NCBI GenBank assembly: GCA_964370545.1
Contig: CAYJJQ010000014.1
Coordinates: 1-26,154, forward strand
Direction: 5' to 3'
DNA length: 26,154 nucleotides
Origin: CAKOSP01 sp964370545
GTDB taxonomy: Bacteria > Bacillota_I > Bacilli_A > RF39 > UBA660
The notes below the pieces were generated by a model, which was not told the origin of the DNA, searched no databases, and saw only the letters and a list, made by a program, of their open reading frames with translations. A program made the translations under genes and the position numbers. Positions 1 to 5,966 of the stretch are shown piece after piece. Position 1 is the stretch's first letter; each line of letters begins with the position of its first letter.

Positions 1-2259
1 GTTACCTCCTTTTAATATATCTTTAAGAGAAGTATTATCTAAAGTAATTACGTCACTTTCAGTTTTATAACATAAATCTTTAAACTTGCAATATTTACAT
101 CCATCAATTTTATCATCTATTACTTTAGGCTTTATATCAAATTTACCTTCATAAATAGATTTTCCTGCTTCTTTTACTTTATCTAAAGCTATTTGTTCTA
201 TTAAGTTTATATCTTCTGTAGTAAGGACTTTAGAATATGAATAAAAGCCATTACTACTCATTTTTAAAGAAGTTATATAATCGCTATTTATATAACTACT
301 ATCTATTTTAGATAAATCATCTATATTACCAGTTACATAACCACTAAGTTTTAAATTCTTTTCTCTTGATTCTAAAGTTTCATCTAATGCTTTATTTTGA
401 AGTATTTCTTGTAAAAATAAACCTCCTACTTTAATGTCTTTATATAAACTTTTTAAAAGTAATATATAAATTGGCAATTGCAAATTAAAACCATAATTAA
501 TGTTATCAAATGTTACTTTACTTACTCCAGTTTTATAATCAATTAATACAGCAAGTGATTTATCATCACTTGTTTTTATTTTATCTATTTTACCTACTAA
601 ATGAACTTTAGAAGGAATAATATCTTTTATTTCAAAAGATTCTTCTAATATATTATTATTAAGGGTAGTATTTTGTTCAAGTTTAGTAATTGTATTAATA
701 ATAAATCTTAATTCTTCTTTTAAAAGTTTTAAATAGACTTTGTCTTTAGCATTTGATTTTGAATCATTTAAAAATATTTGATATTCTTTATCAAAATCAA
801 ATGAAGGATTATATATTTTAGATAGTATTTCATGAAATACATTACCTATTAATAAAGGTAGTGTATTTTCACTTTCTTCTAATTTAAGTACTCTTTTAAT
901 ATAATATTTAAATGGACATAAGTAATAATCATTAATACTAGTAAATGATAAATTTACTTCCTTATCATTATTATTTATACCGGTAAATTTATTATTATAT
1001 AATTTATAATCTATTTTATAATTATTATGAAGGTCTTCTAAATAATTATTTTTAATACCATACTTTATTAAATCATCAATAAGTTTAGCATATTTATTTT
1101 TATTTATAGCATGAGAATAATTATATGTAATATTATAATCTTTAATAATATTTATATTTAATGTATCTATTATTGTTGATGGTAAATATTCACTAAAATT
1201 ACTAATAAGTTTATATGATAAATATAAATTAGGAATATTATTATATATATTTATAAATAATTGTTTAGACCAATTATTTTTATCTAAACTAGTATATAAA
1301 CCTATTTCTTTTTTTTCTTCGTCTTTTAAATAATCTTCATCTTTACTTATTTTTGGAATTACACCCTCGTTTATTCCCACTATNNNNNNNNNNACTATAA
1401 AATAATAATAATCTTTATTATATATATCTTCAATATTTAATAATTCAATTGAATTATTAAGTTTATTTTCACTAATTTTTATATTTTTTAAATCATCATA
1501 TATTATATTTATATTATTATCATTTATTAATTCAATATCTTTTTTATTAAAATAATTAATTAACTTTTCATATACAACTCCATCTTTAATACTTAAAAAT
1601 GCTTGTTTTAAATCATAAGTATTTTTTAAAGTATTATAAAATGTAATAAAAGTATTTGTTTTTACAATAGAAACTTCATCTTTAATATAATATGGAATAC
1701 TATATTGATCAAATATCTTTTTTAAAGATATTTGGTAATCTTTATCTATATTTACCAGTTTAATTAAATTAGGACTAATATTATTATGAAGTAGTTTTAA
1801 TATTTCTATAGCTACATAATTAATTTCTTCTTCCATAGTTTTAAATTCATATATACTATGTTTATAATTTTTATTTTTATTAAAGATAGTAATTTTGCTA
1901 TCTTTTATTTTATTTAAATAAAAATTATCTAAATATGTATTTATAAGTAATATATTTTTATAAATAAAATTATCATTTTTAATAATTAAATTTTTATTTA
2001 TTAATTCATTATAATAAATTTTAGTTTTATCAGTATTGTATAATACATTTTCAAGTATTACTTTAGCATATTCTTGATTCAAAGTATTAGAAAGTAACTC
2101 TAACGCCTCTATTTTTACTTCTCCTAGAATAATATTTTCAAATTCTTTTTTGGTAATTATCTTAGTAGAGGTAAGAACTTTATTTGCACTTATTTCTTTT
2201 AATAATTCTTTTTTTATATTATATGTAGTAATAATTAAATCATAATTAGTTAATTTCAT
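1..2259 (-). CDS. addB: AddB-like ATP-dependent nuclease subunit B (partial, interrupted by an N gap)
   Basis: Probable subunit of the AddAB helicase-nuclease that resects double-strand breaks for recombination. The frame opens at ATG 2259 after AGGAG and stays open to base 1, where the last visible bases (AAAGGAGGTAAC on the minus strand) look like the ribosome binding site of a following gene, presumably addA. At least 753 residues are visible, shorter than the roughly 1,160 of Bacillus AddB. Seen: a GINEG-type motif just after the gap, LCPFKYY near residue 447, a GNVFHEIL helix, LIDYKTG of the PD-(D/E)XK nuclease, and four cysteines, C448 and C721/C724/C730 (CxxCxxxxxC), the known AddB 4Fe-4S arrangement. 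Ten Ns replace residues around 289-293. Frame is the same on both sides, so the gap length may be nearly right. Family assignment is firm; subtype (AddB or RexB-like) is inferred. Confidence 0.85.
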   Translation of the reverse strand, partial: MKLTNYDLIITTYNIKKELLKEISANKVLTSTKIITKKEFENIILGEVKIEALELLSNTLNQEYAKVILENVLYNTDKTKIYYNELINKNLIIKNDNFIYKNILLINTYLDNFYLNKIKDSKITIFNKNKNYKHSIYEFKTMEEEINYVAIEILKLLHNNISPNLIKLVNIDKDYQISLKKIFDQYSIPYYIKDEVSIVKTNTFITFYNTLKNTYDLKQAFLSIKDGVVYEKLINYFNKKDIELINDNNINIIYDDLKNIKISENKLNNSIELLNIEDIYNKDYYYFIXXXXIVGINEGVIPKISKDEDYLKDEEKKEIGLYTSLDKNNWSKQLFINIYNNIPNLYLSYKLISNFSEYLPSTIIDTLNINIIKDYNITYNYSHAINKNKYAKLIDDLIKYGIKNNYLEDLHNNYKIDYKLYNNKFTGINNNDKEVNLSFTSINDYYLCPFKYYIKRVLKLEESENTLPLLIGNVFHEILSKIYNPSFDFDKEYQIFLNDSKSNAKDKVYLKLLKEELRFIINTITKLEQNTTLNNNILEESFEIKDIIPSKVHLVGKIDKIKTSDDKSLAVLIDYKTGVSKVTFDNINYGFNLQLPIYILLLKSLYKDIKVGGLFLQEILQNKALDETLESREKNLKLSGYVTGNIDDLSKIDSSYINSDYITSLKMSSNGFYSYSKVLTTEDINLIEQIALDKVKEAGKSIYEGKFDIKPKVIDDKIDGCKYCKFKDLCYKTESDVITLDNTSLKDILKGGN
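1384..1393. other. Assembly gap (10 Ns) inside addB
   Basis: Ten undetermined bases. The addB frame upstream (ATG at 2259) and downstream (codon ending at base 1) agree if the gap is exactly ten bases. Ten is also a common placeholder length, so the true size is uncertain. Confidence 0.98.
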
Positions 2260-2303
2260 AGATTCTCCTAAAAATATTATAACATAGCATATGATTTTTG
2301 TGG

Positions 2304-2309
2304 TACAAT
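2304..2309 (+). promoter_or_regulatory. Extended -10 promoter placed for a leaderless transcript
   Basis: TGG-TACAAT (2301-2309) lies six bases before ATG 2316. Transcription from such a -10 would start at or next to the A of the ATG. No Shine-Dalgarno sequence and no good -35 are present. The same geometry occurs before the gene at 11803. Confidence 0.5.
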
Positions 2310-2315
2310 AATAAT

Positions 2316-2981
2316 ATGAAGAAGTTGTTTGAAAAAGGGTTAAGTTTTAAAAAGTTATTTATTATATTTGTTATAGGTTCTATAGCCGGTGTTTTTATTG
2401 AAGAAATATTTTTATTTATTAGAAGTTATTTAACTGATTATGACAAAACTAGATGGTATTTAGATAGATCACTTGTACATGGTCCTTTTAGTATTATATA
2501 TGGTTTTGGAATGGTAATGGCTTCAGTGCTTGCTCACCTTAAAACAAAAAATTTTACAATACTATTTTTAATTACTTTTATCTTATCTGGCATAGTAGAA
2601 TTTTTTGGAAGTTATTTTCAAGAATTAATACTTGGTACTATTTCTTGGGATTACTCTGATAGATTTTTAAACTTAGGAGGTAGAATAAATTTTCTGTACA
2701 TGCTTCTTTTTACAATAGGAGCTTTAATATATATTAAATTTGTATATCCTTTCTTAAATAAACTACTTGATAATATACCTAATAAATTATTTAATATAAT
2801 TTATTATCCTCTACTAGCATTTATGATATTTAATTTAACTATTACACCACTTGCTATAAATAGATACTATGAAAGACAAGATGGAATTAAAGCAGAAAAT
2901 AAATTTGATGAACTATTAGATAAATATTATGACGATGATGAAATATGGAAAAATGTAAGGAAGATGAAAAAAACTAGCTAA
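2316..2981 (+). CDS. PF06541-family (putative ABC-transporter type IV, CmpB-like) integral membrane protein
   Basis: A 221-residue polytopic membrane protein. The GPFSIIYGFG stretch after the first membrane segment and the WDYSDRFLNLGGRINF stretch followed by a hydrophobic helix and FVYPFL match the pattern of PF06541. The biochemical role of that family is not established, despite its transporter label. The C-terminal 35 residues are charged and presumably cytoplasmic. A TTG-initiated extension to 2298 is possible in frame, but ATG 2316 is preferred because it sits exactly six bases after a -10 hexamer. The gene is alone in its unit and ends in a terminator whose stem overlaps the stop codon. 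The family call comes from recalled motif patterns. Confidence 0.75.
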   Translation: MKKLFEKGLSFKKLFIIFVIGSIAGVFIEEIFLFIRSYLTDYDKTRWYLDRSLVHGPFSIIYGFGMVMASVLAHLKTKNFTILFLITFILSGIVEFFGSYFQELILGTISWDYSDRFLNLGGRINFLYMLLFTIGALIYIKFVYPFLNKLLDNIPNKLFNIIYYPLLAFMIFNLTITPLAINRYYERQDGIKAENKFDELLDKYYDDDEIWKNVRKMKKTS

Positions 2982-2996
2982 ATTGCTAGTTTTTTT
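2967..2996 (+). terminator. Intrinsic terminator of the PF06541 gene
   Basis: A7-CTAGC, a six-base loop, then GCTAG-T7: a 12-bp stem with a T tract, overlapping the gene's last codons and stop. The A run on the other side could also let it work on the minus strand. Confidence 0.85.
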
Positions 2997-3075
2997 AAAA
3001 CATGAATTTATATACTATACCAGATAAAATCGTTATTATAAGTGCTATGCAAAATATTTTAACATTATCTTTCAT
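2995..3075 (-). CDS. Possible 26-residue membrane micropeptide
   Basis: ATG 3075 opens a 26-residue frame made almost entirely of one hydrophobic helix, with KD near the N-terminus and YKF near the C-terminus. Its size and pattern (KD, then IF, then II.ILS, then YK) resemble the predicted toxin peptide at 4352-4432, so it may be a paralogue or a decayed copy. There is no ribosome binding site, no obvious antisense promoter and no repeat pair here, which argues against a working module. A chance frame is possible. Confidence 0.3.
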   Translation of the reverse strand: MKDNVKIFCIALIITILSGIVYKFMF

Positions 3076-3125
3076 AGTAATAGTTTAAGTAAAATTATTA
3101 AATTAATACTTACAACTTTTGGTAA

Positions 3126-4145
3126 TTATATTTCTTCTAGTATATATTCTAAAGAACCTAACCCTATTTCATTTGCATAATTTAAAGTAATATTTGCACT
3201 ATCAAAATTATGATTAGGACATACATTATTAAAATAATCATATGTTGCTTTATCTATTGCTACTGGATCAGTTGATACAAACACTCCAATATTAGGAGCT
3301 ATTGGATCCATCTTCGAACCAATACAATCACAATCTTTTGTAATATTAAAAGCATACTGAACATAAATATTTGTTTTACCAAGTGCTGCTGCATATGCAT
3401 ATTCTGCTATCTTTTCATGAAAGTTACTAACTTTCCAGCTGTTTGTAATAGAATCTACTGGACATACAGGAGTACACGATGCACAACCTACACAAATTTT
3501 TTCATCAATATGAGCCTTACCATCTACAATACTAATAGCATTTACAGGACATTTATTAATACACTTACTACACGCAATACATTTTTCTTTATCTAAAACA
3601 GGAACACTATCTGAATGCTGATGAAGTTTACCTCCGCGCGAAGCAAAGCCCATTGCAAGTTGCTTAATAGCTCCTCCAAATCCAGCCATTCCATGTCCTT
3701 TAAAATGTGAAACAACTATATAGTTATTATAATCTTTAAACTTATACCCTATTTTACATTTATCAAAGTTCTTAAGATTAACAGTTACCTCTTCATAAGC
3801 ATTATCAGTATCCCCATCTGCAATAATTATATCAAGATCTGTAAAGCCATGCTCTTTAGCTACATTTATATGATCCTCTGTTTTCGTTCTTGCACCTTTA
3901 TAAAGTACATTAGTTTCTATATAACAAGTTTCTTTATTATTATCTTTTAAGTATTTTTTGATACCATCCATGTATTCAGATTTAATATAAGTTTCATTAC
4001 CTTTTTCTCCAAAGTGAACTTTTAAAGGCACCACTTCATTTAATACAACACTCTCTTTTTCTACTAGATTTTTTAGCATGTCATAAATAATAACATTAAT
4101 ATTATTATCTAAAACATCTACTTTTTTAAAATATACTTTTTTCAT
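3126..4145 (-). CDS. DUF362-domain protein with two 4Fe-4S clusters
   Basis: A 339-residue soluble protein. Residues about 1-175 form a DUF362 domain, including SHFKGHGMAGFGGAIKQLAMG. Two ferredoxin-type clusters follow: C189/C192/C195/C199 and C218/C221/C224/C228, each CxxCxxCxxxCP. After the clusters the DUF362 fold continues, with STDPVAIDKATYD. Members of this family occur widely in anaerobes and are annotated as ferredoxin-like or uncharacterised. Electron transfer is a reasonable inference; the partner is unknown. Start ATG 4145 follows AAGAAAGGAT. The gene is transcribed from a TGATATAAT promoter, divergently from the small RNA at 4237. Confidence 0.85.
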   Translation of the reverse strand: MKKVYFKKVDVLDNNINVIIYDMLKNLVEKESVVLNEVVPLKVHFGEKGNETYIKSEYMDGIKKYLKDNNKETCYIETNVLYKGARTKTEDHINVAKEHGFTDLDIIIADGDTDNAYEEVTVNLKNFDKCKIGYKFKDYNNYIVVSHFKGHGMAGFGGAIKQLAMGFASRGGKLHQHSDSVPVLDKEKCIACSKCINKCPVNAISIVDGKAHIDEKICVGCASCTPVCPVDSITNSWKVSNFHEKIAEYAYAAALGKTNIYVQYAFNITKDCDCIGSKMDPIAPNIGVFVSTDPVAIDKATYDYFNNVCPNHNFDSANITLNYANEIGLGSLEYILEEI

Positions 4146-4173
4146 AATTTATCCTTTCTTAACTACAGTATAA

Positions 4174-4182
4174 ATTATATCA
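4174..4182 (-). promoter_or_regulatory. Extended -10 promoter of the DUF362 gene
   Basis: Minus-strand TGA-TATAAT, about 28 bases before ATG 4145. The -35 region is weak. It is back to back with the plus-strand promoter at 4202-4230. Confidence 0.6.
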
Positions 4183-4201
4183 TACAAAATATTCAATTGC
4201 A

Positions 4202-4230
4202 TTGAAAATATTATACATATATGTTATATT
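4202..4230 (+). promoter_or_regulatory. Promoter of the predicted antisense RNA
   Basis: TTGAAA (4202-4207), a 17-base spacer, then TATATT (4225-4230). The predicted transcript starts near 4237. No plausible protein gene follows in this direction before the terminator at 4313-4353. Confidence 0.65.
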
Positions 4231-4236
4231 GAATAT

Positions 4237-4353
4237 GTAAGCAGATACTGCATACAATATATGAAAGGAAGCGCCTAAAGCTGTTTTATAAGCGCTTGCC
4301 TTTTTGTTGGTTGGCGCCTAATTCAGTTCTATTTGAATTAAGCGCTTTTTTTT
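4237..4353 (+). ncRNA. Predicted small antisense RNA (antitoxin-like) of about 117 nt
   Basis: The interval is bounded by a good promoter (4202-4230) and a strong intrinsic terminator (stem 4313-4325 with 4334-4346, then T8), and has no open frame beyond a few codons. Near its 5' end it carries ATGAAAGGAAGCGCCTAA, an imperfect copy of a sequence at 4471 that the convergent toxin transcript reads in antisense, so the two RNAs could pair there in trans. GCGC-type motifs recur four times and can form a first stem between 4268-4273 and 4290-4296. The terminator ends at the stop codon of the minus-strand peptide gene. The arrangement resembles antitoxin RNAs of type I systems such as par/RNAII. 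The function is inferred; the boundaries come from promoter and terminator reading. Confidence 0.6.
4313..4353 (+). terminator. Terminator of the predicted antisense RNA
   Basis: GGCGCCTAATTCA pairs with TGAATTAAGCGCT across an eight-base loop (13 positions, one mismatch and one G-U), followed by T8 at 4346-4353. It abuts the stop codon of the minus-strand peptide gene. Confidence 0.85.
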
Positions 4354-4432
4354 ATACTAGCTTATAAATAGAGGCCAGTGATAAAATAATAATTACAATC
4401 ATGAAGAATATTAAAAAATCTTTTTTGCTCAT
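4352..4432 (-). CDS. Predicted type I toxin-like membrane peptide (26 residues)
   Basis: ATG 4432 opens a 26-codon frame ended by TAA at 4352. The peptide starts MSKKDFL, is a single hydrophobic helix over residues 6-20, and ends IYKLV, giving charged ends around one membrane span. GGAGG lies ten bases upstream, a strong ribosome binding site. That site is partly enclosed by a CCTTTCA/TGAAAGG hairpin in the leader. A convergent RNA with its own promoter ends exactly at the stop codon. Short membrane peptides with a structured leader and an antisense RNA are the signature of type I toxins (Fst, TxpA/BsrG type). I do not recognise the peptide as a member of a named family, and toxicity is inferred from architecture only. 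It could instead be a small membrane regulator. Confidence 0.6.
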   Translation of the reverse strand: MSKKDFLIFFMIVIIILSLASIYKLV

Positions 4433-4445
4433 AAATATTTAGCCT

Positions 4446-4478
4446 CCTTTCAAGGTTCCCCCTGATTATTATGAAAGG
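4446..4478 (-). promoter_or_regulatory. Leader hairpin covering the toxin ribosome binding site
   Basis: In the minus-strand mRNA, CCUUUCA (4478-4472) can pair perfectly with UGAAAGG (4452-4446), which overlaps the GGAGG of the ribosome binding site. The upstream arm is also the part that can pair with the antisense RNA. Fst mRNA is known to have a comparable leader helix. Confidence 0.55.
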
Positions 4479-4487
4479 CAAGCACTT

Positions 4488-4527
4488 AACAATAGGAACT
4501 TCCAGTTAGTTATAATAAACTATTGTT
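4488..4527. promoter_or_regulatory. Inverted repeat around the likely toxin promoter
   Basis: AACAATAG (4488-4495) and CTATTGTT (4520-4527) form a perfect 8-bp inverted repeat. Between them, on the minus strand, is a -10-like TATTAT (4512-4517) that could start the toxin mRNA near 4505. No good -35 is visible. Confidence 0.4.
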
Positions 4528-4567
4528 ATTAAATATATTGTCGAATTATATAATTTATCTAAATAAC

Positions 4568-4596
4568 TTGCAATTAGTATGTTTTTATGTTAAATT
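4568..4596 (+). promoter_or_regulatory. Possible promoter of the zinc-ribbon gene
   Basis: TTGCAA (4568-4573), 17 bases, then TAAATT (4591-4596). An alternative is TTGTTA (4523-4528), 17 bases, then TTATAT (4546-4551). In such AT-rich DNA neither is certain. Confidence 0.35.
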
Positions 4597-4667
4597 AGTT
4601 ATGGATTTATTTATTAGTTCTCAAATAACTATTAACTAAATTAAATATTTATGAGGAGGAACTATTA

Positions 4668-4838
4668 ATGGAAGACAAAACTTTAACATGCAGAACTTGT
4701 GGTAAAGAATTCGCTTTTACTGCTGGTGAACAAGATTTTTACGCTAAAAACAACTTTACTGAACCTAAAGACTGTAAAGAATGTAGAGATGCTAGAAAAG
4801 CTCAAAAAAGAGCACAACAAGATAACAGAAATAATTAA
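4668..4838 (+). CDS. Small zinc-ribbon protein (zf-trcl / PF13451-like)
   Basis: A 56-residue protein. The N-terminal MEDKTLTCRTCGKEF and the later CKEC pair supply four cysteines (two CxxC knuckles, C8/C11 and C36/C39) for one zinc ion, and FTAGEQDFYA between them matches the 'probable zinc-ribbon' family PF13451. The tail from residue 40 is basic and glutamine-rich, which suggests nucleic-acid or protein contact, but function is unknown for the family. Start ATG 4668 follows GAGGAGG at good spacing. A bidirectional terminator follows. The gene is expressed alone, between the toxin-like locus and the convergent oxidoreductase gene. Confidence 0.85.
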   Translation: MEDKTLTCRTCGKEFAFTAGEQDFYAKNNFTEPKDCKECRDARKAQKRAQQDNRNN

Positions 4839-4845
4839 TTCAAAC

Positions 4846-4869
4846 AAAAAAACCAGTAATGGTTTTTTT
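4846..4869. terminator. Bidirectional terminator
   Basis: A7-CCA, loop GTAA, TGG-T7: a 10-bp stem with A and T tracts on either side, between convergent genes. It overlaps the stop codon of the minus-strand oxidoreductase. Confidence 0.85.
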
Positions 4870-5884
4870 ATTTTGTATATTTTAATTCATTCATTTGACT
4901 TGTCGGAATAAATCCACTTTCAGAGTTAACAACATCTATTATTCTATTTATCATTGTAGCACATGTAAGTTTAACTGTATCAGGTCTATCTATGGCTAAA
5001 GTAGTATTACAATCTCCTTCAACCGTCCATTTATTAGAATCATAATCTTCTTTAGAATATACTTTTCCAACACACTCCGTTTCAAATGATATACCTTCTT
5101 TTGTTTCTGTTTTAACTATAGCTCTCATACCCGTAGCATTACCCTTTGAAATAACCATATCAAGCGTACTTGAATTTATATCTTCATCGCAAAATGTTGG
5201 TATACATTCTTGAGTTTGAGATAATACTGTTAAACCTAATTTATCACATAACCAACCATTTACATTCCACATATAACTTGGCAAAAACTCTCCTGCTTGT
5301 ATTAATTTTTCTCTTTCTTCTACACTAATGTTATCTGCTGAAGCTACTTCTTTATCAAAATCTTCTTTTGATAAACCAGCTCCATGTGCTTTAGCCAAAG
5401 CTATTCCATAATCTTCTACATTATATGAACTTGTTCCTTTTATTTTAGTTATGTTATGACTAGCTCCTGCTAACGTGGTAACTAAATTACCCCAAAATGC
5501 ATCTTGATAACCTGTACCAGTAATAGTACAGTTATTTTCTTTTGCAAGTTTATCTATTTCATCAGCAAGTTTCGGATTGGAATTAAATGGATAAAATGCT
5601 TCTTCACATATTGTTAAAGCATTTACTCCATTTTTGGCACATATCATAAGTGCATCTTTACAATCACTAAGTAAGCTCATTGTTGTAACTAAAACTATAT
5701 CAGGATTAGTTTCTTTAATTAATTCTTCTATATTTTTAACATCACTTACTAAAACATTTTCTATATAAGTTCCTATAACACTTTCATTTACATCCACAGC
5801 CCCTACTACATCATAACCCTTATCTATTGCATATTTTATTGTATATTTAGCCATTTTACCACAGCCATATTGTATTACTTTCAT
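4868..5884 (-). CDS. NAD(P)-dependent oxidoreductase, 2,4-diaminopentanoate dehydrogenase-like
   Basis: A 338-residue soluble Rossmann-fold protein of the dihydrodipicolinate-reductase-like group. The N-terminus MKVIQYGCGKMA is the dinucleotide-binding turn, and AVDVNESVIGTYI follows the second strand. Residues about 60-130 hold the DIVLVTT and CEEAFYPF blocks, and GTGYQDAFWGNL marks the start of the catalytic half. This pattern recalls 2,4-diaminopentanoate dehydrogenase (ornithine fermentation) and related enzymes. The partner genes of ornithine degradation are absent from the window, so the substrate is uncertain and a related amino-acid or diamino-acid dehydrogenase is equally possible. 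Start ATG 5884 follows TAGGAG. It has its own promoter and ends in the shared terminator. Confidence 0.65.
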   Translation of the reverse strand: MKVIQYGCGKMAKYTIKYAIDKGYDVVGAVDVNESVIGTYIENVLVSDVKNIEELIKETNPDIVLVTTMSLLSDCKDALMICAKNGVNALTICEEAFYPFNSNPKLADEIDKLAKENNCTITGTGYQDAFWGNLVTTLAGASHNITKIKGTSSYNVEDYGIALAKAHGAGLSKEDFDKEVASADNISVEEREKLIQAGEFLPSYMWNVNGWLCDKLGLTVLSQTQECIPTFCDEDINSSTLDMVISKGNATGMRAIVKTETKEGISFETECVGKVYSKEDYDSNKWTVEGDCNTTLAIDRPDTVKLTCATMINRIIDVVNSESGFIPTSQMNELKYTK

Positions 5885-5906
5885 AATTATTTTCTCCTAT
5901 AATAAT

Positions 5907-5936
5907 ATAATAACACATAAAAAAATATATTGTTAA
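5907..5936 (-). promoter_or_regulatory. Promoter of the oxidoreductase gene, overlapping the ppaC terminator
   Basis: Minus-strand TTAACA (5936-5931), 18 bases, then TATTAT (5912-5907). The -35 lies inside one arm of the hairpin that ends ppaC, so terminator and promoter share bases. Confidence 0.5.
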
Positions 5937-5963
5937 AAACTGCTTATTTTTGACAATATATTT
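5917..5963 (-). terminator. Long hairpin terminator of ppaC
   Basis: Arms 5923-5939 and 5947-5963 pair over 17 positions with a single T/C difference (a G-U in one RNA) around a seven-base loop. On the minus strand the hairpin runs into TTTTTTT. It lies directly after the ppaC stop codon. Confidence 0.75.
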
Positions 5964-5966
5964 ACT

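Larger units (their letters stand above)
4261..4489. repeat. Direct repeat pair flanking the toxin gene
   Basis: ATGAAAGGAAGCGCCTAA (4261-4278) and ATGAAAGGCAAGCACTTAA (4471-4489) match at 16 of 18 aligned positions with one gap. One copy lies in the 5' part of the plus-strand RNA, the other in the 5' leader of the minus-strand peptide mRNA. Because the two RNAs run in opposite directions, the copies give complementary RNA segments. Confidence 0.7.

Noticed and set aside
4261..4489. CRISPR-like repeat array
   Set aside because: Only two imperfect copies about 210 bases apart; they fit an RNA-pairing role better.
4699..4911. 70-residue open frame on the plus strand
   Set aside because: It lies in another frame of the zinc-ribbon gene and runs through the terminator; the zinc-ribbon frame has the ribosome binding site and recognisable motifs.
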